Shown piece after piece: positions 47,181 through 55,365 of a stretch of 64,000 nucleotides of DNA. Both the position numbers and the translations under genes were made by a program. The stretch's first letter is position 1, and every line of letters begins with the position of its first letter. Origin of the DNA: Halobacterium noricense (lineage in GTDB: Archaea > Halobacteriota > Halobacteria > Halobacteriales > Halobacteriaceae). The stretch spans positions 1,364,001-1,428,000 of the forward strand of contig NZ_CP089468.1 in the NCBI RefSeq assembly GCF_021233435.1. Direction: 5' to 3'. The notes beneath the pieces were generated by a model. The model was given only the letters and a program-made list of their open reading frames with translations. It did not search any database and was not told the DNA's origin.

Positions 47181-49905
47181 TTAGTCGTCGTCCCGGAACC
47201 GCTGGACGACGCCCGCGGTGAACGCGACGGCTGCCGCGGCCGCGCCGAACCCAGGCGCATTACCGCCCGTCGACCCCGATGCTGTCGCTGTTTCCGACTG
47301 CGTTCCCGTCCCGCTGGTAGTGGATTCGGACTGCTGGACTGATTCTCGGAGTTCGATGCGCTCGGTCGCGCGGACGTCCCGGGAGGACGCCGCGACGGAG
47401 ACGTCGTACTCGCCGTAGTCGACGGCCCACTCGTCGGCCTCGTCGTCCCAGTACCGGAACGCCTCGCGGTCGAGTTTCACGGAAACCGTCTCGGTCTCGC
47501 CGGCGGCGACGTCGGTCTTTGCGATGCCTGCGAGTTCCTTCGGCGGTCGCTCGACGCTTGGGTCGACCGCGCCGACGTACACTTGGACGGCTTCCGCGCC
47601 GTCCCGGTCGCCGGTGTTCGTCACGTCGACGCTCACGGTCAGGCCATCCACGGGCGTCGTCGCGGCCCGCGAGACGGACGCGTTCTCGTACTCGAAGGCC
47701 GTGTAGGACTCGCCGTGCCCGAACGGGAACAGCGGCTCGATGTCGTGCTCGTCGAAGTGACGGTAGCCGACGAACACGCCCTCGTCGTAGTACGCGGTTC
47801 CGTCGATGCCCGGGTAGCCGCGCGCGCCGTTCGGTAGCGAATCAACTGCCTGCGGGAGGTAGTCGCCGAGGGACTCGGCGAACGTGACCGGCGTCTTCCC
47901 GGAGGGGTTCGTCTCCCCGAACAGGACGTTTGCGAGTGCGCGACCGCCTTCCTGGCCTGGGAACCAGAGCTGGAGGACGGCCGTCACGGCAGCCAGCCAC
48001 GGCATCGCGACCGGCGACTCCGCGTTCGAGACGACGGCGGTGTCGGCGTTGGCGTCCGCAACCGCGGAGATGACTGCGTTCTGGTTGCCGGGGAGCGCGA
48101 ACTCGTGGCGGTCGTCGCCGTAGAACGTGTCCGTCTTCGCGAGCACGATGGCTGTGTCCGCGCTCGCGGCGGCATCCGCAGCCTCCTGGACGGCCGCTGG
48201 TGGCGTCCATTCGAGGTTGACGGGCGGCGTGCCGACGGCGTCCACGCGAATTTCGTGAGACTGCCCGGCCTCCAGTTCGAGCGTGTACTCCTCGGTCTTC
48301 GGCCCCATGAAGCCGCCACCTTCGTTCGTGACGACTTCCTCACCGTCGACGTAGAGGCGACTGGGCGCTTGGCTCGTCAACGCGAGCGCGTACGTCCCCG
48401 ACTCCGACGGCGTGACGGTCCCGGTCCAGCGAACGGAGACGTTCTCGGCGTCGATGCCCGAGAGGTCGTCTTCGGTCAACGCCACGTTGTCCTCGACGCG
48501 AGTGCGCGTGGGCGACCCCGACCAATCGGCGTTCGGGTAGTACTTTGCAGTGAGGCCAGCGCCGTTCCCCGACGCCGGCGTGAACGCGTCCGGGCCGACG
48601 AGTTCGCGCGGGTCGGTCGCGACGGTGGTCACGGTGACGTCGCCGGCGACCTCTCGAATGCCGTCGGCAGGACTGATGCGTCGAATCGCGTCGATGTGGT
48701 CGCTCCCGCCGACGCTGGGCTTGAACGACTCGACGTTCGGGCCGACGAGCGCGAGTTCGTCCAGCGAGTCCGCGTCCAGCGGGAGCAGGTCGTCGTTTTT
48801 CAACAGGACGGTGCCCTCCTCGGCGACGTGTTGGGCGGTCTGGTAGTGCTCGTCGGTGCCGCGAGCGGGGTCGCTGCCGGCCTGTTCGCCGGCGAGCGCG
48901 CCGGTCTGCTGTTGGGAGTGCAGTCCTCGCTGGACCATGTCGTCGACGACCGTCGTCTCGTTGACGCGGTCGGCTTCGACGGCGTCCGCGAGCGCGTCCC
49001 CGAAGTACGTCCCGCTGGGCATCTCGACGTCGAGGCCGTTGACGGCCGCGTGGACGGTACTGTGGGTGCCGCCCCAGTCGGAGACGACGAGCCCGTCGAA
49101 CTCCCTCTTTGAGGATGTCGTCGAGCAGGTCGTCGTGCTCGCTGGAGAAGATGCCGTTGATGCGGTTGTACGCGGTCATGATTGCGCCCGCGTCGCCGTC
49201 GGCGACGGCGGCCTCGAACGGTCGGAGGTAGAGTTCGCGGAGTGCGCGTTCTCCGACGACGACGTTGTGCTCGGAGTACGAGAAGTAGTCCAGGACGTCG
49301 CCCGTCGAACTCGCCTGGTTGTAGCACGCGAAGTGCTTGGGTGTCGCGATGACGCCCTCTGATTGGACCGCGCCCGTGTAGGCGGCGGCGATGGTGGACG
49401 CGAGGAACGGGTCTTCGCCGAGCGTCTCGGCGTTGCGTGCGTGGAGGGGCACGCGGAACAGGTCCATCGAGGGGCCGAGCAGCATCTGTACGCCGCCGGA
49501 TTTCGCTTCGCGGGCGATGGCGCGGGCTTGCTCGTCCACGAGGTCCGGGTCGAAGGTGGCTGTGGCCGCAATCGGGTGCGGGAACGCGGTTGTCGGGTCG
49601 CCGAGTGAGGCTCCCGTCGGCCCGTCGGCCATCACGATGCTGGGGACGTCGAGGCGTTCGACTCCGGGGAGTGTGCCGGCGACGCCGTCCGGGCCGCCGC
49701 TGCCGCCACGGGTGCGTCGGACTTTCTCGTCGAGGGTCATCTCGGCGACGATGTCCGCGACGTCTCTGGTGTCGGTTGCTTGGGCGGCGGCGAGGTCGGT
49801 TGCTGTGAGCAGCGGGACGGCGGCGGTTCCGCCCGCGGCCTTGAGGAACATTCGTCGTGTCGCGCCAGTCGTGTGCTCACCGTTACCGTGTGTGTCGTCT
49901 GGCAT
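47181..49905 (-). pseudogene. Exported GH3 glycosidase with PA14 domain, broken by a one-base frameshift
   Basis: Read across one frameshift this is a protein of about 907 residues. The N-terminus has a Tat motif (RRMFLKAAGG) and a hydrophobic stretch. The GH3 barrel has ATPKHFACYNQ and then VVSDWGG with the nucleophile Asp. The alpha/beta domain carries a PA14 insertion (TAKYYPNADWSGSPTRT, LYVDGEEV). An Fn3-like domain follows, and the C-terminus ends in a PGF-type surface-sorting signal (APGFGAAAAAVAFT, then RFRDDD). The shift is an extra G in a GGG run (complement of 49103-49105), just before EFDGLVVSDW. The frames are otherwise intact, so the mutation is recent or a sequencing error. It is divergent from the TrmB gene. 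Confidence 0.85.
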
Positions 49906-50103
49906 CCAATCGAGAACATACACGGAATTAAATAAATGTTTGTACAGCTATTGAGTGTATTTTTGGAAATAATTTTCCACTCGTTGTGAAACATTTTCTC
50001 CCAATACAGCTACCGAGGAATACGTGGCCGCTGTGCGAGCGCCGCGAACCACACGCTGTCCCACTCCGTGCCTTCTTGAGTGGCGACATCATCGGATGGC
50101 CTA
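49906..50103. promoter_or_regulatory. Divergent promoter region, GH3 / trmB
   Basis: The region is AT-rich over 49920-50010 and holds TATA-like sequences for both directions, including TTAAATAAATG at 49927-49937 (minus gene). It separates the broken GH3 gene from a TrmB regulator, repeating the layout at 8.6-8.9 kb. The TrmB protein probably binds here. Confidence 0.5.
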
Positions 50104-51165
50104 ATGACCGACGACGCGCGCCTCGTCTCCCGGCTCCAACAGTTCGGGTTCTCCGAGAAGGAAGCCAGCGTCTACCTCGAAGCCGTCGAACGCGGCCGCG
50201 GCACGCCGAGCGACCTCGCCACGGACGCCGGCGTCTCCACCAGCTACGTCTACGACGTCTGTGACGACCTCGAACGAGAAGGACTGGTCACTGTCGACGA
50301 CCACCAGACACCCACGCAAATCCGTGCGACACCGCCCTCGGAGGCACTCGAAGAGCGCGTCCACACCATGACCGAGACGATGCGCGAACTCGACGAACAG
50401 TACGAGCGCCCCGACGACGACTTCGACACGCTCGAACTAATCCGGTCGCGCCAGACGCTACTGCGGCGCGTCCGGTCGTTCGTCGAGGCCGCCGACGACG
50501 AAGTATTCGTGACGCTCCCGGCAGACGCCTTCGACGAACTCGCGACCGTAATCCGGGGTGCCGTCGAACGGGGCTGTCTCGTCCTCGTCGCTGTCAGTGG
50601 GCTCGACGAGGCCACCTTGGACGCTCGATACGGCGACGTGGCCACTGTCGTCAAGTCGTGGTCGAAAGACGAGTCCATGTACCTCTGTATCGACCAGCAG
50701 CGTGGCGTCATCGCGCCAGCCACCCTCCTCGGCTGGGACCACGGCGACGCCAGCGCCGTCACGTTCCAGAACTACTCCACCGCGGTCGCCATCGAGAGCG
50801 CGTTCCTCGGCACCGTCTGGGCAGCCTCCGAACCGCTGTCCGTTCGCCGTCCCGCTGCGCTCCCCCACGATTACGGCGACAACTTTCGGCGCGCACTCTA
50901 CGACGCCACCCTCCTCCGCCGTGCCGGCCGTAGCGTCGATGCGATGCTGTCAGTCCGGCCGACCGAGACCAGCGAGGACCCACAGACGATTACGGGGACG
51001 ATTACCGGGACGAAACAGGGGCTCGTCGCTCCCAGGACTAGCGATTTCGGGATGGAGAACATGCTCTCCGTCGACACTGGCGACCGGTCGGTGACTGTTG
51101 GTGCGGTCGGTGCGTTCCTCGAGGACTACGAGGCGACGAACGTGGTGTTGCGGGACGGCGAGTGA
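50104..51165 (+). CDS. TrmB family transcriptional regulator
   Basis: A 353-residue TrmB protein. The N-terminal winged helix is LQQFGFSEKEASVYLEAVERG with VSTSYVYDVCDDLEREGLVTV. A coiled helix follows (EALEERVHTMTETMRELDEQ), then the phospholipase D-like half (RSRQTLLRRVRSFVEAADDEV) and the C-terminal sugar-binding beta domain (TITGTITGTKQGLVAP). It has the same plan as the regulator at 8914-9987. Lying divergent from the exported GH3 gene, it probably controls polysaccharide use. The ATG at 50104 was chosen; the frame extends a little upstream. Confidence 0.88.
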   Translation: MTDDARLVSRLQQFGFSEKEASVYLEAVERGRGTPSDLATDAGVSTSYVYDVCDDLEREGLVTVDDHQTPTQIRATPPSEALEERVHTMTETMRELDEQYERPDDDFDTLELIRSRQTLLRRVRSFVEAADDEVFVTLPADAFDELATVIRGAVERGCLVLVAVSGLDEATLDARYGDVATVVKSWSKDESMYLCIDQQRGVIAPATLLGWDHGDASAVTFQNYSTAVAIESAFLGTVWAASEPLSVRRPAALPHDYGDNFRRALYDATLLRRAGRSVDAMLSVRPTETSEDPQTITGTITGTKQGLVAPRTSDFGMENMLSVDTGDRSVTVGAVGAFLEDYEATNVVLRDGE

Positions 51166-51352
51166 GCGTGCACGCTCGGTTGCGAGTCGATTTATTGCTG
51201 TTTTGGCCTGCTCGTCGTTCAAGGGCCTTCCGGAAATATCGATTGTCACAGTTAAGTCCAGCGCAAACTTTAAGTATCACTGGCCCTTACCTATAGTTAT
51301 AGACGGGTCCCCGGGAGCCCACTGTGGCCGGCATCCCGGACCGGAATTCAAC

Positions 51353-52327
51353 ATGAGTACGAAGACAATCCAACAGTACAGCGGAACGGCACAGCACGAG
51401 ACGGACACGACCGAAACCGAACACGCGCAGACCCACACCTGCCCCGAATGTGGCGGATCCCTCGAACAGGACGAAACTCACGGCGAGACCATCTGTGTCG
51501 ACTGTGGCCTCGTCGTCGAAGAGGACGACATCGACCGCGGCCCCGAGTGGCGCGCGTTCGACTCCAGCGAGCAGGACGAGAAATCCCGCGTCGGTGCCCC
51601 CACGACGAAGCTGATGCACGACAAGGGGCTGTCGACGAACATCGGCTGGCAGGACAAAGACGCCTACGGCAACAGCCTCTCGTCCAGCCAGCGCCAGAAG
51701 ATGCAGCGCCTCCGCAAGTGGAACGAGCGCTTCCGCACCCGCGACAGCAAGGAGCGCAACCTCAAGCAGGCGCTCGCAGAAATCGAACGCATGGGGAGCG
51801 CGCTCGGCCTCCCGGAGGACGTCCGTGAGACCGCCTCGGTCATCTACCGCCGCGCCCTCAGCGACGACCTCCTCCCCGGCCGCAGCATCGAAGGCGTCGC
51901 ATCCGCGGCCATCTACGCTGCCGGCCGGCAGGCCAACCACCCGCGCAGCATCAAGGAAGTCGCGAACGTCAGCCGCGTCGACGACATGGAGTTCAAGCGG
52001 ACGTACCGCTACATCGTCCGCGAACTCGGCCTCGCCGTCAAGCCTGCCGACCCCACCAGCTACGTCGGCCGCATCGCCTCTGAGCTCGACGTCGAAGACC
52101 ACGTCGAACGCCGCGCCCGCCAGCTGCTCGACACCGCCGACGGCACGGGCGTGTTTAACGGTAAATCCCCAGTCGGCCTCGCCGCCGCAGCCATCTACGC
52201 TGCCGGCCGCCTGACCGCCACCCGCTCCACGCAGGACGACGTCGCCGCAGCCGCCGACATCAGCACGGTCACTATCCGCAACCGCTACCAGGAACTGCTC
52301 GAAGTCGCCGACACCACGTCGGCCTAA
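51353..52327 (+). CDS. tfb: Transcription initiation factor IIB (TFB)
   Basis: A 324-residue archaeal TFB, which bridges TBP at the TATA box and RNA polymerase. The N-terminal zinc ribbon is CPECGGSLEQDETHGETICV with the second pair CVDCG. The B-reader/finger region (PEWRAFDSSEQDEKSRVGAP) follows. Two cyclin-fold repeats contain YRRALSDDLLPGRSIEGVAS and, in the second, LLDTADGTGVFNGKSPVGLA. Haloarchaea carry several TFBs; which one this is cannot be told here. The ATG at 51353 gives MSTKTIQQYSGTAQHE. A TTTAAGTA box (about 51270) and TATAG lie upstream, giving a leader of about 60 bases. Confidence 0.94.
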   Translation: MSTKTIQQYSGTAQHETDTTETEHAQTHTCPECGGSLEQDETHGETICVDCGLVVEEDDIDRGPEWRAFDSSEQDEKSRVGAPTTKLMHDKGLSTNIGWQDKDAYGNSLSSSQRQKMQRLRKWNERFRTRDSKERNLKQALAEIERMGSALGLPEDVRETASVIYRRALSDDLLPGRSIEGVASAAIYAAGRQANHPRSIKEVANVSRVDDMEFKRTYRYIVRELGLAVKPADPTSYVGRIASELDVEDHVERRARQLLDTADGTGVFNGKSPVGLAAAAIYAAGRLTATRSTQDDVAAAADISTVTIRNRYQELLEVADTTSA

Positions 52328-52457
52328 CGCTCTCCGAGTAGTTCGGTAGCGTCGCCGTCCCTCGATGGATTCCCGAGACTACGTGTGTGTCACTCTCGCA
52401 GCGTGCAGCCGAGACGAAACCGTTATTTGTACACCTCGGCTACGAAAGAGTGGACGC

Positions 52458-52532
52458 GCTCCGTTGGTGTAGTCCGGCCAATCATCTTGCCCTCTCACGG
52501 CAAGGACCAGGGTTCGAATCCCTGACGGAGCA
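52458..52532 (+). tRNA. tRNA-Glu (CTC)
   Basis: A 75-nt tRNA. The acceptor stem GCTCCGT pairs with ACGGAGC (52525-52531), and the discriminator is A52532. The D-arm contains the invariant GG (TTGGTGTAGTCCGGCCAA). The anticodon stem is TTGCC/GGCAA with loop CTCTCAC, giving anticodon CTC for glutamate. The T-arm is CAGGG-TTCGAAT-CCCTG. CCA is not encoded. The bases following the tRNA carry repeated T-arm/acceptor pieces. Confidence 0.93.
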
Positions 52533-52657
52533 CTCTTCTGAGGAACGAAGTGACGAAGAAGGAAGCGCACGGAAGGGATTCGAATCCTACCAGTCGCGCG
52601 CAGCGAACGGCGTGAGCGAGCACGTCTGGGTCCGGTTCGAATCCCTGACGGAGCACT
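52511..52657 (+). repeat. tRNA-Glu 3'-end direct repeats (candidate attachment sites)
   Basis: The last 22 bases of the tRNA-Glu and the following two (52511-52534) are repeated exactly at 52634-52657. A third, partial T-arm-like piece (GGGATTCGAATCC) lies between, at about 52575-52587. Direct repeats of a tRNA 3' end mark integration by tyrosine recombinases, and two or three copies suggest successive insertions or a deletion of one element. Confidence 0.75.
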
Positions 52658-52855
52658 TCTCTACAACCCACATCGGCCAGCAACAGCCAACCGAGTGCCT
52701 CAACGCTCGACTCTGGGTGTTTTATTACAGATCGTACAACTCACGTTTGGTTCGATCAGCTTCAGGTGGTGCTGTGTGTTCGGGTTTTGTGGAGACGGCG
52801 CCCAGCCTAACTGTATAGGCATACCCTGGAAGAGGGTGGCTGGGTATTGTAGAGA
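52533..52855 (+). other. Intergenic region after tRNA-Glu
   Basis: Besides the att-like repeats (52533-52657), the rest (52658-52855) is AT-richer and contains no supported gene. A plus frame over 52387-52818 is a shadow of the tRNA repeats. Confidence 0.45.
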
Positions 52856-52867
52856 ATGGTGAATCCG

Positions 52868-53068
52868 ATGGCCAGTAAAAACGTCCAATCCGATGGAATC
52901 ACGGAAGAGTGCACAGCCTGTGGCCGCGAGCAGCCACACAGCGTTACAATCGATATTCTCACCGAAAGCGACAAAGACGAGAACGCGTCGTTCTCTCGGG
53001 AACCCTACCGAGTTGCTGAATGCCAGGCCTGCGGCACCACTACCAAAACCCGCATGAACAACGTCTAG
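52868..53068 (+). CDS. Small zinc-ribbon protein (DUF7835-like)
   Basis: A 66-residue protein. Two CxxC pairs, ECTACGREQPHSV and AECQACGTTT, make a small zinc ribbon. The middle, SDKDENASFSREPYRVAE, matches the N-A-A/S-F-S-R-E-P-Y-R segment of DUF7835, a haloarchaeal family. The start could be the ATG at 52856 (adding four residues) or the one at 52868; MASKNVQSDGITEE fits the family head better. Function is unknown, probably nucleic acid or protein binding. It lies in the accessory zone beyond the tRNA. Confidence 0.72.
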   Translation: MASKNVQSDGITEECTACGREQPHSVTIDILTESDKDENASFSREPYRVAECQACGTTTKTRMNNV

Positions 53069-53169
53069 CGTGGCCGTTTCCCACCCTCTGGAATACCCTT
53101 ACTGACCGAACGCAGTCTATTACTAGGTGATCTGATGCGTTCGTTCCGACACAGTCACGCCACCTTCGT

Positions 53170-53520
53170 TAGTCGAAGCGGAGCATTTCAACGAGACCGG
53201 CCTCGCTCGATTCGTGGTGTTCGACCTCCAGTCTCTGCTGATTCGCCAGTGCTACTACCTCTACTCCGAGGCCGTAGCGGATGTCTCGACGGCTGACCTC
53301 TGTCGTCACACGCTACTGATTGATGACGACAACCCGCCACCGCTCGTACTGTCTCCTACTGCTCAGCCACGTCGACATCGACGAGAGAGCCTCAAGACCG
53401 AGCGACGAAGTACGGCCTCGAAGACGAAATCGACGCCTTGCCCCGGTATCTCGAAACGCACGGTGGAATTGACGACGAACACCTCCCGAGTGGGACGAGT
53501 TCCAGGAGTCGGCAGCTGAC
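53170..53520 (+). pseudogene. Decayed gene remnant, helical protein
   Basis: Coding-like pieces survive in different frames: EAEHFNETGLARFVVFDLQ and LLIRQCYYLYSEAVADVS near 53175-53290, then KYGLEDEIDALPRYLETHGG near 53410-53470, and DEFQESAADYEVSLP near 53495-53538 after another shift. Frame changes and no single long frame show that the gene is broken. It precedes the DUF6036-like remnant in the same direction. The two resemble a two-gene module seen in haloarchaea; that module resemblance is from memory and unverified. Confidence 0.5.
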
Positions 53521-53529
53521 TACGAGGTG

Positions 53530-53705
53530 AGTCTACCATAAGACCAACATTCGGCTGTGAGCACATCGAGAACGAGTTCCAGCGAATTGCAGATGGGCTG
53601 TCTGATCCACTTACGGTTTGCCTGATCGGTGGTGGCGCGATGGCGGTGTGTGACCTTGTTTGCAGCCACCTTCGAGAGTTCGCTGCTGCCAGTTGGGACA
53701 AGTAG
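53530..53705 (+). pseudogene. Truncated DUF6036-like nucleotidyltransferase remnant
   Basis: A plus-frame fragment reads FGCEHIENEFQRIADGLSDP, then LTVCLIGGGAMAVCDL. The LIGGGAMA motif is the start of the nucleotidyltransferase fold used by DUF6036-type proteins. The rest of the domain, with its DxD catalytic residues, is missing: after VCDL the frame stops at 53703-53705 and cannot be continued. It therefore cannot be active. Confidence 0.55.
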
Positions 53706-53898
53706 AGGGCTCAAAGCTATCCAGCGCGAAAACCCACGGCTTTCGTCGTTGGCTGAGGTTGGGGGTGCTCTTTACGGTTTCTGATCAATTCTCTTCGACA
53801 CCCGTATTCGAACAAGGTATTCTTAATTCAGCAAAAGTCGAATATTGTCTGGGAAAAGGTTAAGTTATAGGATTTAATCCACCTACATAGAGGAGACT
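53706..53898 (+). other. Promoter region of the aminotransferase
   Basis: The last 60 bases contain the 35-bp element at 53847-53881, a TATA-like TTATAGG within it, and AGGAGAC just before the ATG at 53899, a plausible ribosome-binding site. Confidence 0.5.
53847..53881 (+). promoter_or_regulatory. 35-bp shared element, copy A (upstream of aminotransferase)
   Basis: The pattern is GTCTGGGAAAA, 13 bases, GAT-T-TAATCCA. The same 35-bp layout occurs at 57945-57979 upstream of the ABC operon. Here it overlaps the TATA region, as a repressor site would. Confidence 0.6.
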
Positions 53899-55221
53899 AT
53901 GACCCAAGAACAATCCATGCCCGCGGGAAACGCGGCAATTGAGGAGCGATACGAGCAGTACCTCATGCCAATCTGGAAAAGCCTCAACGTCCCAATTAAA
54001 CGCGCTGAAGGCTGTACCGTCGAGGACTTCGATGGCAACGAATACCTCGACGTCTTCTCCGGCATTTCCGTTACAAACGCCGGACATCGAAACGAAGCTG
54101 TCGTTGAGGCCGCCAAAGACCAGCTCGATGAATTCATCCACGGCTGTACGTACCTGCACCCACATCAACCAGCCGCGGACCTCGCCGAGAAATTAGCCGA
54201 AGTAACACCGGGGGACCTGCAGAAAACCTTCTTCGCGAATTCGGGGACAGAAGCCGTGGAAGGTGCTGTGAAACTCGCCCGGAAGTACACTGGCTCGAAG
54301 GAAGTGGTCGCCCTGGAGATGTCCTTCCACGGGCGTACGCTTGGCTCTCTATCTCTTACTGGGAACAAGGCCTACAAGGACGAGATGGCGCCGACGCTGA
54401 ATGACGTCGCACACGTAGCTCCGCCGTACAGCTACCGATGTCCACGCTGTGATGGCGACTCCTGTACGGCGGATTGCGCAAACCAGCTCGAGCGCATTAT
54501 TGAAACGCATACGTCCGGTGATCTCGCTGCCGTTATTGTCGAGCCAATCATGGGTGAGGGCGGGATTATCGTTCCGCCGGAGGGGTGGCTTGAACGAATT
54601 CAGGAAATCACACACGAGCACGGTGGCTTGCTGATCGTTGACGAGGTACAGACGGGCTACGGACGGACAGGGGAAATGTGGGCTAGCGACCATTTCGATG
54701 TTGTCCCAGACATCATGCCGCAAGCAAAAGGGATTGCAAACGGCCTGCCACTCGGCGCATTTACTGCCCGCGAGGAAATCGCCAACGCCTTCGAATCCGG
54801 CGATCACCTCTCAACATTCGGCGGGAACCCAGTTGCCTGTGCAGCAGCCCAAGCAACCATCAAGGAGTTACAGGATGGCTTAGTTGCGAATGCACGCGAA
54901 CAGGGTGCCTGGCTCGGTGATCGGTTAGCTGACCTCGAAGCAGCCTACGAGGTCGTCGGGGATACCCGAGGCCTCGGGCTGATGCAAGGCGTCGAATTAG
55001 TCGACCCATCGGAGACGGGGCCGATGGACGTTGCACCAGCACCAGACGCCAAACTCGCAAAACGCGTCGGCAACCAACTCCGTGAAGACGGGATTGTGAT
55101 GGGCGTTGGTGGGTTCTACTCGAACGTCCTCCGCTTCCAGCCCCCACTCCCGATTTCCCGAGAGCAACTCGAACGCACCGTCACCACCATCGAAGACGCG
55201 CTCGACAGAGAAACTCGCTAA
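53899..55221 (+). CDS. Class III PLP-dependent aminotransferase
   Basis: A 440-residue fold-type I, class III aminotransferase (ornithine/GABA/omega-amino acid group). It shows FANSGTEAVEGAVKLARKYT, FHGRTLGSLSLTG, LIVDEVQTGYGRTGEMWASD (Asp that contacts the PLP ring) and the PLP lysine in PQAKGIANGLPLGAF. An insertion with CPRCDGDSCTADC suggests a structural zinc site, as in AGXT2-like and omega-aminotransferases. It would move an amino group from an amino acid or amine to a keto acid, making an aldehyde or keto acid. The ATG at 53899 has AGGAGAC upstream. The neighbouring aldehyde oxidoreductase suggests the aldehyde is then oxidised. Confidence 0.9.
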   Translation: MTQEQSMPAGNAAIEERYEQYLMPIWKSLNVPIKRAEGCTVEDFDGNEYLDVFSGISVTNAGHRNEAVVEAAKDQLDEFIHGCTYLHPHQPAADLAEKLAEVTPGDLQKTFFANSGTEAVEGAVKLARKYTGSKEVVALEMSFHGRTLGSLSLTGNKAYKDEMAPTLNDVAHVAPPYSYRCPRCDGDSCTADCANQLERIIETHTSGDLAAVIVEPIMGEGGIIVPPEGWLERIQEITHEHGGLLIVDEVQTGYGRTGEMWASDHFDVVPDIMPQAKGIANGLPLGAFTAREEIANAFESGDHLSTFGGNPVACAAAQATIKELQDGLVANAREQGAWLGDRLADLEAAYEVVGDTRGLGLMQGVELVDPSETGPMDVAPAPDAKLAKRVGNQLREDGIVMGVGGFYSNVLRFQPPLPISREQLERTVTTIEDALDRETR

Positions 55222-55365
55222 CTGTCCGTTCTTTCTCCTTCCGACCGTAGAGGGTGGCGTCCACAACAGACAGTGAACTTCATCCATCCAACGAACGCGC
55301 TCCCGCTGACCACCACGAAAACGTCGCAATAGATGGGGGTGTCGTCTCTCAATTAATTCCGAAAA

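Noticed and set aside
49103-49105. Programmed ribosomal frameshift in GH3
   Set aside because: No slippery heptamer or downstream structure is evident, and such frameshifting is not known for this family; a mutation or sequencing error is simpler.
48340-49923. Two separate genes in the GH3 locus
   Set aside because: The two frames join at a single G-run and together give one continuous GH3/PA14 protein; the stretch of the N-terminal frame beyond 49100 is Arg-rich shadow sequence.
52387-52818. 143-codon frame spanning tRNA-Glu
   Set aside because: Runs through the tRNA gene and its repeated 3' ends; not a protein.
53214-53519. 101-codon intact plus-strand gene
   Set aside because: Only the first third looks like protein; the rest is out of frame with the coding-like pieces, so it is annotated as a decayed gene.
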